Shown piece after piece: positions 27,265 to 36,443 of a stretch of 56,328 nt of DNA. Within the stretch, counting starts at the first letter, position 1; every line of letters begins with the position of its first letter. The DNA lies in assembly GCA_947258785.1 (NCBI GenBank), contig CAMYJT010000022.1, positions 32,644 through 88,971 of the forward strand, written 5' to 3'. Made by a program: the position numbers and the translations under genes. The notes below the pieces were generated by a model. The model was given only the letters and a program-made list of their open reading frames with translations. It was not told the origin of the DNA and made no database searches. The stretch is from an uncultured Gammaproteobacteria bacterium. GTDB lineage: Bacteria > Pseudomonadota > Gammaproteobacteria > Arenicellales > JAANXG01.

Positions 27265-27488
27265 GACCGCAACGGTGAGGACGCGCAACACCCGCTGGCC
27301 GGTGCTACGCGGCCCGGCGGTTACCGCAGACCGGACGCCGCAATGGCCATTGTGCGTTCCCGCCCAGCGACCCTAGCCCGAATGAGTCAATTAATTGTTG
27401 ATAGTCGGCACATCAATTCCCGATAATGGCGCCCGTGCCCTGGCTCCTCATGCCCGGGATTCTCATGCAACCGACAGGAATACATGTC

Positions 27489-28061
27489 ATGGCCATACTC
27501 ATCGTTGGAATCGTCATATTCTTCGCCATCCACTCGGTTTCCATCATCAATGCGCCGTGGCGGGATCGAACGGCGGCGCGGATCGGCGACTGGCCATGGA
27601 AGGGACTCTACGCACTGGTTTCCCTCGCCGGATTCGTGCTCATCGTCTGGGGCTACGGCCTGGCTCGGGAGGTGCCGCTCAACCTGTATTTTCCGCCGGC
27701 GTGGCTGCGCCACGTTTCGCTTGTGCTGCTGGTTTTGGTGTTCCCCCTTCTGCTCGCCGCCTATCTGCCGGGGCGCATCCGGTCCGTCACCAGGCACCCG
27801 ATGCTGACCGCGACCAAGGTCTGGGCCTTCGCCCACCTGCTCGCCAACGGTACCCTTGCCGACGTCGTTTTGTTCGGGTCGTTTCTCGCTTGGGCGGTGG
27901 TGGACCGGATCTCCCTCAAGCGGCGAGCGCCGCGGCCCATACCAAGTGCGCCGCCGTCGGCCTTCAATGACATGATCGCCATCGTGGCCGGCCTGGCGCT
28001 GTACGCGGTTTTCCTGATGGGATTACACGTCTGGTTGATCGGCGTCTCGCCGCTGGCCTGA
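27489..28061 (+). CDS. NnrU family membrane protein
   Basis: 190 residues from the ATG at 27489, chosen for the AGGAA site upstream. It has five or six transmembrane helices and the NnrU features FFAIHSVSI near the start, PGRIRSVTRHPMLTATKVWA in the middle, and a conserved helix then WAVVDRISLKRR. NnrU is linked to nitric-oxide reduction and denitrification in some bacteria, but many members lie outside such clusters, as here. No nor/nir genes are seen. Confidence 0.88.
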   Translation: MAILIVGIVIFFAIHSVSIINAPWRDRTAARIGDWPWKGLYALVSLAGFVLIVWGYGLAREVPLNLYFPPAWLRHVSLVLLVLVFPLLLAAYLPGRIRSVTRHPMLTATKVWAFAHLLANGTLADVVLFGSFLAWAVVDRISLKRRAPRPIPSAPPSAFNDMIAIVAGLALYAVFLMGLHVWLIGVSPLA

Positions 28062-28138
28062 CCGATGCGCCGGGGAGGGACCGCATCAACTCTACACCAC
28101 AATACACGGTTAACCGCGCCCGCACCCGCCTGGGCATT

Positions 28139-28744
28139 GTGCGGCGCTTACTCGAGGCCGCTGCAGTGACAACCCTGTTCGCAGCGCCGGCGGCTGATGC
28201 GGACGCACCACCATCCGGTGCCACACAGGGTCGAGATCCTCAAACGGACCTGCGTTATTGGCGATGGAATGCAGACGGGATCCTGTTCGAACTCACCCAA
28301 CGCCTGCCGGATCAGACACGGGGGTTCTTCGAGGCACGCGGCTTCGATCAACAAATCGCCAACGAAATTGCGATGTCTTGCGTGTTCCAAACCAATTTCA
28401 AAAACTCAGCGCCGTCCGGTGACGGTACGGTGGCCTTCGACCTCAGCAAGTGGCGGGCAGTCACGGACAGCGGCCGCCACCGCCTGCTGACACGCGAAGT
28501 CTGGCACCGGAGATGGTCACAGCGACCGGTCACCAAGGCGGCGCGCATTGCCCTCGAATGGTCGCTGCTCCCGACCCGGCAGCGGTACGCGCCGGGCGAC
28601 TACAACTGGGGGATGACGAGTTTCGGGCTGGCACCCGGACGGAGCTTCACGCTGGAATTCAACTGGGTCCACGACGGCCGCACGTTCTCGCGCACGCTCA
28701 CCGACATTGAATGCGCAGCCGACATTCAACAGCCCCCCGGGTAG
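28139..28744 (+). CDS. exported protein of unknown function
   Basis: 201 residues from a GTG at 28139. It has an N-terminal hydrophobic stretch ending in alanines (AAPAADADA), which fits a Sec signal. The mature part has two cysteines (SCVF and IECA) that could form a disulphide. I do not recognise the family. The thioredoxin gene starts 20 bases downstream, so this may be its partner or client. Confidence 0.65.
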   Translation: MRRLLEAAAVTTLFAAPAADADAPPSGATQGRDPQTDLRYWRWNADGILFELTQRLPDQTRGFFEARGFDQQIANEIAMSCVFQTNFKNSAPSGDGTVAFDLSKWRAVTDSGRHRLLTREVWHRRWSQRPVTKAARIALEWSLLPTRQRYAPGDYNWGMTSFGLAPGRSFTLEFNWVHDGRTFSRTLTDIECAADIQQPPG

Positions 28745-28764
28745 AACCAGTAGGCGCCTTCATC

Positions 28765-29298
28765 ATGCGACAATACAGCTACCTGCTGGCCCTATGGTGG
28801 GCGCTTACCCTTGACGCGGCCGGGGAGAGCGGTCTTCAGACCCTTACCACCCTGCCGGATCGCCCCCCGGCCCCGGCGTTTACGCTGCCCGATGCGGACG
28901 GCGCTACACATCGCTTGTCCGACTACCACGGGCGAGTCTTGATCGTCAACTTCTGGGCCACCTGGTGCCCGCCGTGCCGTGAAGAAATGCCCTCCATGCA
29001 GCGGGCCTGGGAACAGCTGAAAGACGCGGGCATCGCGATGCTGGCGATCAACGTCGGTGAGGACGAGGACACGATATTTGCGTTCACCGCCAGTTACCCG
29101 GTGGAATTTCCGCTGCTGCTGGATCAGGACTCGACGGTCGTGCGCCGTTGGGCGGTGGTGGGCTTGCCCACGACCTTTGTTGTGGCGCCGGATGGTACCT
29201 TGGCCTACCGCGCCATCGGCGGACGCGCCTGGGACGACCCTGCGATAATGGACCGGGTCCGTAGACTGGCGGGTATCAGGGGGGGAGAAAAATTCTGA
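28765..29298 (+). CDS. TlpA/ResA-like thioredoxin-fold protein
   Basis: 177 residues from the ATG at 28765, with an N-terminal export signal. The redox motif is WCPPC (C68, C71) after LIVNFWAT, and the cis-proline segment GLPTTFVV is present. This is a periplasmic thiol-disulphide oxidoreductase of the kind used in cytochrome c or copper-protein maturation. It lies 20 bases after the unknown exported protein with which it is probably cotranscribed. Confidence 0.9.
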   Translation: MRQYSYLLALWWALTLDAAGESGLQTLTTLPDRPPAPAFTLPDADGATHRLSDYHGRVLIVNFWATWCPPCREEMPSMQRAWEQLKDAGIAMLAINVGEDEDTIFAFTASYPVEFPLLLDQDSTVVRRWAVVGLPTTFVVAPDGTLAYRAIGGRAWDDPAIMDRVRRLAGIRGGEKF

Positions 29299-29387
29299 CC
29301 GGGGACCCATGCCGTCAGGTATCGGCCCTATGGCCCACCCTGCCGAACCGCCGCAGAACACATCGTGTACACAAAGGAGAGAGCCAC

Positions 29388-30209
29388 ATGACTGTCGCCG
29401 TCGAAAAAAACGGTACCGTCTGGACCGTCATCCACAACCGCCCGGAGGCCCGCAACGCCATGGACCCGGAGAGCGCCGACGCGCTGACCCGGACATTTCT
29501 AGAGTTCGACGCCGATGAGGAAGCGCGCGTCGCGGTGTTCTACGGCGAAGGCGGCGCCTTCTGTGCGGGCTGGGATCTGAAGTTCGTCAGCACCCTCGAT
29601 GAAGCCTATCCACTCGGGGAACTGGACATCCCCCCGGCAGGACCGCGCGGCAACGGGGGCGAGATCCCCCGCGGACCGCTGGGCCCATCGCGGCTCGAAC
29701 TGGATAAGCCGGTCATCGCCGCCGTCGCCGGCCCGGCGGTGGCGGGCGGCATGGAACTCGCATTGTGGTGTGATTTCCGGGTGATGCAGGAAGACGCCTA
29801 TTTCGGCGTGTACTGCCGGCGCTGGGGCGTGCCGCTGATCGACGGTGGTACGGTGCGGCTGCCGCGCATCGTCGGCCAGGGCCGCGCGCTGGAGATCATC
29901 CTCACCGGCCGCAAGGTGTCCGCCGCGGAGTGCCTTGGCCTCGGGCTGTGCGAATACGTCGTACCGAACGGCACGGTACGCGCCAAAGCGGAGGCGCTGG
30001 CCTGCGACATCGCGCGGTTCCCACCCGTGTGCGTCCGGGCCGATCGTCGCTCGGCCATCAAGAGTCATGGCTTGCCGCTGCGTGACGCCCTGGTCCAGGA
30101 GTGGTACAACGGTCGCGAGGCCTTGATTAAAGACGGTGTCGCCGGTGCCGCACGATTCAAGGACGGTCTTGGGCGTCACGGAGATTTCGATGAGATCTAT
30201 TCGGAGTAG
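29388..30209 (+). CDS. crotonase/enoyl-CoA hydratase family protein
   Basis: 273 residues preceded by AAAGGAGA. The crotonase fold motifs are present: GAFCAGWDLK forms the oxyanion hole, and AGPAVAGGMELALWCD and GGTVRLPRIVG follow. In place of the usual FG..PE segment there is FGVYCRRWGVP, so the Glu normally found there is absent. The reaction may not be simple hydration. It is probably monocistronic. Confidence 0.87.
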   Translation: MTVAVEKNGTVWTVIHNRPEARNAMDPESADALTRTFLEFDADEEARVAVFYGEGGAFCAGWDLKFVSTLDEAYPLGELDIPPAGPRGNGGEIPRGPLGPSRLELDKPVIAAVAGPAVAGGMELALWCDFRVMQEDAYFGVYCRRWGVPLIDGGTVRLPRIVGQGRALEIILTGRKVSAAECLGLGLCEYVVPNGTVRAKAEALACDIARFPPVCVRADRRSAIKSHGLPLRDALVQEWYNGREALIKDGVAGAARFKDGLGRHGDFDEIYSE

Positions 30210-30346
30210 AGGCACAACCGGACTATTGCATCCGGTCTGGGTTGATGTTCGGGGCTGGCTTTGGATTTTTTTTCGTTTTGTAAAGAATCGTCGTTGAGTT
30301 TCTGGCCTGCGATAGATCAATAGTTCTCTAAACTCAGTTCGTAACT

Positions 30347-31345
30347 ATGACCGACCTCGCCGTTATTGTACCGGTTTACGACGAAGTTCAATCCATTGAG
30401 CAATTCCATAACGAATTGCTCACTGTTCTAGGAACTCTTGGATTAGTGTGGCGTGTGCTCTACGTTGATGACGGAAGCTGTGACGGAAGCTCGGATGTAT
30501 TGGAACGCTTGGCAAGCCTCGATGGCCACATTAGCGTAATTGAGCTCAGCCGGAACTTTGGCAAAGAAGCAGCAATCACAGCTGGACTAGATTTTACCGA
30601 CAGTGACGCCGTAGTCATAATGGATGCCGATTTGCAACATCCTCCCGAGATGATTGTGGAGTTCGTCAAGCACTGGAGAAACGGGACGGATGTGGTCTTT
30701 GCGCGCAGGCGCAATCGGTACATTGAAAGCGTTCTCAAACGAGTTGGATCGCGGTTGTTTTACAAAATTCTACGTTATAGCTCAGATGTTGATATACCGG
30801 AAGATGTTGGTGACTTCCGTTTAATGAGCAGGCGTGCGGTCGAGGCCGTGCGTAAGCTACGGGAAAGACATCGCTTCATGAAAGGATTGTTTGCCTGGAT
30901 CGGATTCGAGCAGAAATATGTCGAGTATGACTGCGTCTCGCGAAGCGCAGGACACAGCAAATGGGGTTTGGGGCAACTCATGAACTTCGCGTTGGACGGC
31001 GTTACTTCGTTTTCGATTAGACCGCTGCGTATTTCTAGTATTTTCGGCGCCGTGATAGCGATATTATCGTTTTTTTATGGGTCGTGGATTATCATCAAAA
31101 CCCTAGTCTTCGGAGATCCAGTACCGGGGTTTCCGTCTTTGATGGTAGTCATTCTATTCCTCGGTGGCATACAACTCCTTGCCCTCGGACTTATTGGTGA
31201 ATATATCGGAAGAACATTTGGCGAGTCCAAGCGAAGACCAATTTACGTAGTGAAAGACATTAAGAATCCCGCAGATCTGCTGATTGAACCGCAGTTATCA
31301 CATCCAAACCAAAACGATGCAGCCCGAGAAGGGCAGTCTGGTTAA
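30347..31345 (+). CDS. GT2 glycosyltransferase, GtrB/DPM1-like
   Basis: 332 residues. The cytoplasmic GT-A domain has VIVPVYDE at the start and DADLQHPPE as metal-binding motif. Two C-terminal transmembrane helices (~230-255 and ~268-295) are followed by GEYIGRTFGESKRRPIYVV. This architecture is that of undecaprenyl-phosphate sugar transferases such as GtrB or ArnC. It starts a lower-G+C block and is probably read with the following membrane protein and methyltransferase in glycan modification. Confidence 0.9.
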   Translation: MTDLAVIVPVYDEVQSIEQFHNELLTVLGTLGLVWRVLYVDDGSCDGSSDVLERLASLDGHISVIELSRNFGKEAAITAGLDFTDSDAVVIMDADLQHPPEMIVEFVKHWRNGTDVVFARRRNRYIESVLKRVGSRLFYKILRYSSDVDIPEDVGDFRLMSRRAVEAVRKLRERHRFMKGLFAWIGFEQKYVEYDCVSRSAGHSKWGLGQLMNFALDGVTSFSIRPLRISSIFGAVIAILSFFYGSWIIIKTLVFGDPVPGFPSLMVVILFLGGIQLLALGLIGEYIGRTFGESKRRPIYVVKDIKNPADLLIEPQLSHPNQNDAAREGQSG

Positions 31346-31469
31346 CCGTAACGCGCACCTGCGACGCGGCATCCAACAAGGATCGTGGATGATGGCGCAA
31401 GGGCTGGGTGGCTGGACGTCGTGAGGTTCGGACGAAGCGTAGACCCGGCCACACAGCGTTAAACCGGAC

Positions 31470-33053
31470 ATGGATCGTAAGCCTCTTTCCAAGATAACGC
31501 TTAGCCCCTATTTTCGCCGCCTTGTTGCACGATCCGGTGTAAATCGCTACTCGTTGCTGATATTCGTTGTCGGCGCGGTCTCTGTAGGGTTGTTGACAAT
31601 TCGGGCAACACCGGAGTTTTTGCTTAGCGCCGACCATTTTTTCTTTCCGCGGCTGGCCCAGGATCTGCTCCGCGATCAGGGTAATTTGTCTGATTGGGTA
31701 TTGATTAGCGCACCGCGTTTCTTTCCTGACATGCTCTTTTACTTCTTAATGTACTGGCTCTATGAGAGTCACTTGCGATCGTTGGAAATGGCGAGTTATG
31801 CGCTCGTGGCTCTCCAGGTATTATCGGTTTATCTTCTCTGCCTCGCTGTTTCGAAGAACAGATTGTCCTCGACGTTGGCAGGTCTGATCTACCTGACAGC
31901 CTGTGGTGTGGCCGGTGTCGCACTGACGAGTTTTTCACTGATATCCTGGCATACCGGGGCTTTCGCCGGTGTATTGATCTGCCTGTATCTGATTTCAACC
32001 AGACCCCTCTGCGCTCCGCGTTTGGCTGCTCTATTTCTTCTGGTCGTAGTGCTGGTACCGTCGGATTTTCTGGTCATCCCCATCGTTTTGTCAGGCATAG
32101 TCGGGTGGTGGATAGCCGGCTGGTGGGTTGAGCGAAAAATAACTGCGGAGAGCAATATAGCGGGTTTTACAGTGGTCGCTGCGTGTGTGACGGGTGTTGC
32201 CGTCTACTATCTATTAACGCCCAACCCATTCACCAACCCCGTTCACGCAAGCAACCTGAGTCTAAGGTCTATGGCGAACTTGACGCATCTCGCCAGCGCA
32301 ACGATGACAGCCGTTTTTTCGTTACTCACCAACAAATTTTTCTTGCTGGCGTCATTTCTATTGGCAACCGATCTCTACATTAGTAGAAAAGACAAAAGAA
32401 AACGCAGTGTAATTGTGAGACTCGGATTGTTTTGGCTGGTATCGGCAGTCGCCAATGAGTGGTTGCTGTCCCTGGGCGCTTGGGACGTAGACCGATATCG
32501 GATCATGTCAATAAACGGGTCGATAGTGATTTCTGCTATTGCCATTGCAGATATCTTGTCAGGCCGATCCTTTATTTATTGGGTACCGCTATTACTGTTA
32601 TCCCCCGCTTTAATGTTGGGAACTCATCCGGCTGAATCCAATATCGATCGAAATTTCACTCGCATTCTTGCCGAGATTGATTGTTTAAGCGATACGGTTG
32701 AAAGCTATGGGCTACGCTATGGCGTTTCAGACTTCGCGACTGCAAACAGGTACTCTGTGTTGTCCAATGGCTCGATACGACTCGTTCCCATCAGAGGCAA
32801 TAGCCGCCGCGTGCCAATGGCCATGTTATCCACATCCTGGCTGGCTAATGATTTTAACTATGTCATTGCAGATACGGACCTTGAACCTGAATTATATAAA
32901 GAGCGCAAATGGGTCTACCCCCTAAGCCAGACCATGGCCATAAAACTTTTTGGAGAGCCGGAAGTCCGATATCAATGCGGGCGTAAATCTCTGCTGATCT
33001 ACCCAACGGCAATATCCCTGTCGACTCCAACTCAACGGAGCAAGTCCGATTGA
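31470..33053 (+). CDS. polytopic membrane protein, possible GT-C glycosyltransferase
   Basis: 527 residues with about ten transmembrane helices and a C-terminal soluble tail (~400-527). An early loop (SADHFFFPRLAQDL) contains acidic and aromatic residues, as in some GT-C enzymes, but I cannot match a family. With a GtrB-like gene upstream, a role as the periplasmic transferase that uses the lipid-linked sugar is a reasonable inference, as in Gtr O-antigen systems. Codon use is A+T-richer than in flanking genes. Confidence 0.65.
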   Translation: MDRKPLSKITLSPYFRRLVARSGVNRYSLLIFVVGAVSVGLLTIRATPEFLLSADHFFFPRLAQDLLRDQGNLSDWVLISAPRFFPDMLFYFLMYWLYESHLRSLEMASYALVALQVLSVYLLCLAVSKNRLSSTLAGLIYLTACGVAGVALTSFSLISWHTGAFAGVLICLYLISTRPLCAPRLAALFLLVVVLVPSDFLVIPIVLSGIVGWWIAGWWVERKITAESNIAGFTVVAACVTGVAVYYLLTPNPFTNPVHASNLSLRSMANLTHLASATMTAVFSLLTNKFFLLASFLLATDLYISRKDKRKRSVIVRLGLFWLVSAVANEWLLSLGAWDVDRYRIMSINGSIVISAIAIADILSGRSFIYWVPLLLLSPALMLGTHPAESNIDRNFTRILAEIDCLSDTVESYGLRYGVSDFATANRYSVLSNGSIRLVPIRGNSRRVPMAMLSTSWLANDFNYVIADTDLEPELYKERKWVYPLSQTMAIKLFGEPEVRYQCGRKSLLIYPTAISLSTPTQRSKSD

Positions 33054-33100
33054 CATGTTCCCGCCTGCGCAGTTGAAGCGCCGGGTACTCGGACAGGCGC

Positions 33101-33871
33101 ATGAAGGCGCCTAATGACATTCTGGCCGCTTTGGTTAAGAATATTGAAGTGGATGAATTATTTGCGACATTTCCTCGCAGCCGCCCCCCCCTGCCAATCA
33201 AGTATCAGGAAATCTATGAACGCGAGTATCTACTCAATCGTGAGGGCGAAAAGACAATTGAAAGTCTAGCCAAAGGAGTCGAAGCCTGGATGCACCGGAA
33301 AGTAGCTGGCCGTACCTCTAAAACCACGCTTGAAATCGGTGCAGGTACCTTAAACCATCTGAAATTCGAAAAACAGATCGTCCACTACGATGCCGTGGAA
33401 CCTTTTCGCTCGTTGTATAAAGACAAACTGGAAGTGCACCAGGTGAACGAGATCTACGCGACTTTGGATCAAATCCCCAGCGAACAACGCTATGACCGGA
33501 TTATTAGTGTTGCCGTCTTAGAACACATGACTAATCTTCCCAAAGAAACCGCTCAAGCTGCCTTGCACCTCAGCCCGAACGGTGTCTTCCAGGCGGGCAT
33601 TCCCAGCGAAGGCGGATTGATGTGGTGGCTCGGCTGGCGGATGACCACGGGGCTGTCATATTGGATGCGTAATCGGCTCGACTACGGTGTGCTCATGCGC
33701 CATGAGCACGTTTGCCAAGCGACCGAGATCATCACTGTGGTGAAGGCCCTATTCGAAGACGTGAAGGTTCAGCGCTTCCCTCTCCCGTTTCACCATCTGA
33801 GCCTTTACGCCTATGTTGAGGCACATAGACCTCGCCTCGAACTAGCAAAACATCTTGCACAGACCCGCTGA
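33101..33871 (+). CDS. SAM-dependent methyltransferase
   Basis: 256 residues. Motif I is LEIGAGTLNHL (~77-87), followed by an acidic end of beta-2 (YDAVEPF) and RYDRIISVAVLEHM as the post-motif, all typical of class I methyltransferases. It lies 47 bases after the membrane protein in the same low-G+C block, so a cell-surface glycan substrate is likely but not shown. It ends where the decayed IS region begins. Confidence 0.82.
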   Translation: MKAPNDILAALVKNIEVDELFATFPRSRPPLPIKYQEIYEREYLLNREGEKTIESLAKGVEAWMHRKVAGRTSKTTLEIGAGTLNHLKFEKQIVHYDAVEPFRSLYKDKLEVHQVNEIYATLDQIPSEQRYDRIISVAVLEHMTNLPKETAQAALHLSPNGVFQAGIPSEGGLMWWLGWRMTTGLSYWMRNRLDYGVLMRHEHVCQATEIITVVKALFEDVKVQRFPLPFHHLSLYAYVEAHRPRLELAKHLAQTR

Positions 33872-34781
33872 ACCGTATTTATCGAAGTTTCTAAGAGTTT
33901 GCAAAGGCTTAGAACGTTCTCGCAGACCGACTTTCTTAACGATCTACCGATCCTTGGCAATCTGGACGTAGAAAGACGTTTACGAGCAGCCTCTCCCGCT
34001 GCGCCATAAGTAACTGCCGTCCTCCTGCCATTCGATCGTTAACGATGCCGATCGAGTTGCTGATCGGCCCACCGGCAAGTCCCTTGTATATCGGGGTGCA
34101 GGCCGTCCCGCGCTGCTTGAGCGGGAACAGCACACCAAACGAGTGTGGATCGATCAACTCGCCGTGCTTGAGCGCCTCACGGCGTACGCCGCAGGCTACG
34201 CCTCGATATGCACCTCGACCTGCAAGGCCTCCAGATCCCACTGATAATCCAGATATCCGCTTACCCAGCCGCGCACGTACTCCGTACCCACAAACATCAA
34301 AGGTTCGGTGCGATACCCGTGTGCGTATCCCATACCGAACAACTCGGTATAGTGCACCGTCACCCGCGTCTCCACGGGGAATCGCCGTAGAAAGGGAAAC
34401 TGCGGCAGCAGCGGCCTCAATTCATCGAACATCTGCTTTATATCGATCCCGGTGTTGTCGGATCAGAACTGATGTAACGGGCAGGACGCTGAACCCGTTG
34501 CCCGAACAACGCTCGACGCTGGCTGGGAGCGAGATGGTTCAACGTTGCGATACTGTCGGCGATCGAACAGGGTATGCGGATAGCACCGCTAAGACACCCG
34601 CTCGAGCTGTTGCTGTGCAGGCACCCCATCTTGGTGCCTTGCGCGGCGCTGACGCCCCGCTCATCGAGGGTGGTTTTGAGCTCATCTGGTGTCATGCGTT
34701 CGGCTGCCGCTGCGCGCACGGTACGGTCACAAAATAGCGCAAATATCAGCGGTTAACAACACACATGAGGTAAGCAACGCA
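33872..34781. other. decayed non-coding tract
   Basis: About 900 bases without a convincing gene. Short frames exist on both strands (e.g. minus 34196-34432, with an aromatic-rich sequence ending WDLEALQVEVHIEA, and minus 34438-34719), but none is recognised, and they lack linked starts and ribosome sites. The tract is followed by the IS91-like remnant and probably represents degraded insertion DNA. Confidence 0.45.
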
Positions 34782-34839
34782 GCGGCTGTCCGCCACCGGA
34801 AGCCGGCGATTTGTCGCCGCTCCGACAACGGCGTTACCA
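34782..34839 (+). repeat. 58-base repeat, copy 1
   Basis: Matches 41436-41493 at 55 of 58 positions by eye, the last 33 bases being identical. Here it lies in frame with the IS91-like transposase tail that follows. Confidence 0.85.
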
Positions 34840-35106
34840 GTCGAGGTCACCGAACCGGACACCGAGCTCCGGCGCACCGCGCGCGCCGCTTGGGCCAAGC
34901 TGATCTATCGCGTGTACGAGGTGGATCCGCTAACGTGCCCAAGGTGCGATCACCAGATGCAAGTGATCACCCTGATTCACGACCCGCAAGTCATTCAGCG
35001 GATCCTTAAGCACCTCGGGCTGTGGGCTCCGGAACCGGTGCAGCGGGGGCCTCCAGAGGAAACCTGTCGGTGTCTAATTAACGATTATGCCGCGAACGGA
35101 AGTTGA
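34782..35106 (+). pseudogene. IS91-like transposase C-terminal fragment
   Basis: An open frame without a proper start reads RRTARAAWAKLIYRVYEVDP, then LTCPRCDHQMQVITLI and VIQRILKHLGLW. The R-VYEVDPL-CP-C pattern and the following HLGLW are typical of the zinc-finger-bearing C-terminus of IS91-type (Y1) transposases. The N-terminal catalytic part is absent. It abuts the rve-type IS remnant on its right. Confidence 0.65.
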
Positions 35107-36113
35107 ACCAATTCACGGCAATGCGTCTGCCAACGGAAATCATCGATCCTCGCGCACCTAGTCTTTGGTTCTCCGGCCACGTCGGCCGTAGTATCTCCAC
35201 CGAGCGATGCGTGAACTCGATCCTGGTTGTAATAGTGTTGAAACTGGATAAGCTTTCTCTCCAGATCAAGCGCATTCCAGAAAAGAATGTGATCAAGCCA
35301 TTCTCGGCGAATAGATCCTATTAGACGTTCGATGAATGGGTGAGAAACGGGAACACCGGTGAACGCTTTGATTTCGTCAACCTCATGCACGCGCAGGTTC
35401 GCCTGCCACCGATGATCCTCAAATAGCGGATCGTTGTCCGAACTCAAGTATCGAGGCGGGGATTTTCTCATTATGACTTGGTTGAACATCCGGCAAAGTA
35501 TTATGCCGTTGACGTTACCACCAGCACCCAATGACTTTTAAGTGTGATCGATTCACAGCGGAAAAGGTCAACACTCCACAAACTGTCTTTCATGTGACCG
35601 ATGAAGGTTAACCACGAAGGACCTTTACCGCCCGGTAATACTTGGCGAGCACGCGTCGTACCACGCTTTTGTCAATCTCGATACCGAAGGTTCTCGAGAT
35701 GATTAGCGCAATGCGGGGATAGCCAAAACGTGGATTCCGGCGTTTGAGTTGAACTATGGCTTGGATGAGCTCTTGAGATGGACCTTTGGGTCCGGGTTTG
35801 CCTCTGACGTGGGGCGAGAACAATGCCCGGTATTTGCGGCGCACCAAGTAGTCATGAAATCGCAATAACGTTGATGAACGAAGACCCACGGCCGTTTTCG
35901 GAATGCGGGCGGGCCGGAGAAACAGTTAAAACAAGCCAAATAGAACCCGATCGGTCGGTAATAGATTCGGCGCGCGCTTCCGGAGGCGACAGATGACGAG
36001 CAGTTCTGCTTTAGTAGGAGGATCTCAGCGATGATGCCTTTCACACCGCCGGGCCCAAGCAGCTTAGCGACAGCCGCCAGTAGATGGATCAGAAGCAGTG
36101 AGATCTCTTTCAT
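35085..36113 (-). pseudogene. broken rve-type DDE transposase (IS3/IS481-like)
   Basis: Pieces of one transposase lie in several frames on the minus strand. The N-terminus MKEISLLLIHLL... begins at 36113. A second frame has PRIRNTAVG-like sequence, STLLRFHDYLVRRKYRALFSP and RFGYPRIALII (35608-35889). A third has WLTFIGHMKDSLWSVDLFR, which carries the first catalytic Asp. The last (35085-35531) has SSDNDPLF (second Asp) and HPFIERLIGSIRRE (Glu). Between WVLVV and NGIILCRMFN about 20 residues seem deleted. With a stop in the N-terminal part and at least two frame changes it cannot be active. Confidence 0.82.
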
Positions 36114-36125
36114 GAGGTCGGAAGG

Positions 36126-36326
36126 TTAGCAGAATTTCTGCCCACGACAACATTGCGCTAGACGTCGATCTAGGGAGAAACTTACGAATTGGACACCCAC
36201 AGGCACGTAATCTCGATTTTTTTGATTTATTGGGAATCGTTCCCCGTTTGTTGGGCGAATTCCAATAAGGTTGGCGCGACGCAATACACGCACCGCTTGT
36301 GTCACCGGTGCTTTGGGCTTACTCAT
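36126..36326 (-). pseudogene. truncated ybaK-like gene start
   Basis: The frame begins MSKPKAPVTQAVRVLRRAN, which resembles the N-terminus of YbaK/EbsC Cys-tRNA(Pro) deacylases. After ~20 residues the sequence no longer fits the family and runs into the IS remnant. The simplest reading is truncation by the IS. No remainder of the gene is seen on the other side. Confidence 0.45.
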
Positions 36327-36443
36327 TGGCCGCTTGCTATATCAACTTACCTTTAGCCGGTAATCGGCAGCTGTCGGTGTGCCCCTCCGTTGCCCTCCAG
36401 GCGTTCATGCCAGTGGCTGCACATACCAACTGTGGCGCATGCC

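Noticed and set aside
30216..30246. Hairpin-like sequence after the crotonase gene as a terminator
   Set aside because: Only a 6-base-pair stem (ACCGGA/TCCGGT) with a long loop and no T-run directly after it.
34045..34737. 230-residue frame in the decayed tract
   Set aside because: It is rich in Arg, Pro, Ser and Thr, without hydrophobic core patterns or a ribosome site, and is likely non-coding.
34782..34839. 58-base repeat considered as an attC or other recombination site
   Set aside because: It contains ACAAC and GTTACC strings, but they are not at the ends of a palindrome, and the sequence is in frame with a transposase fragment.
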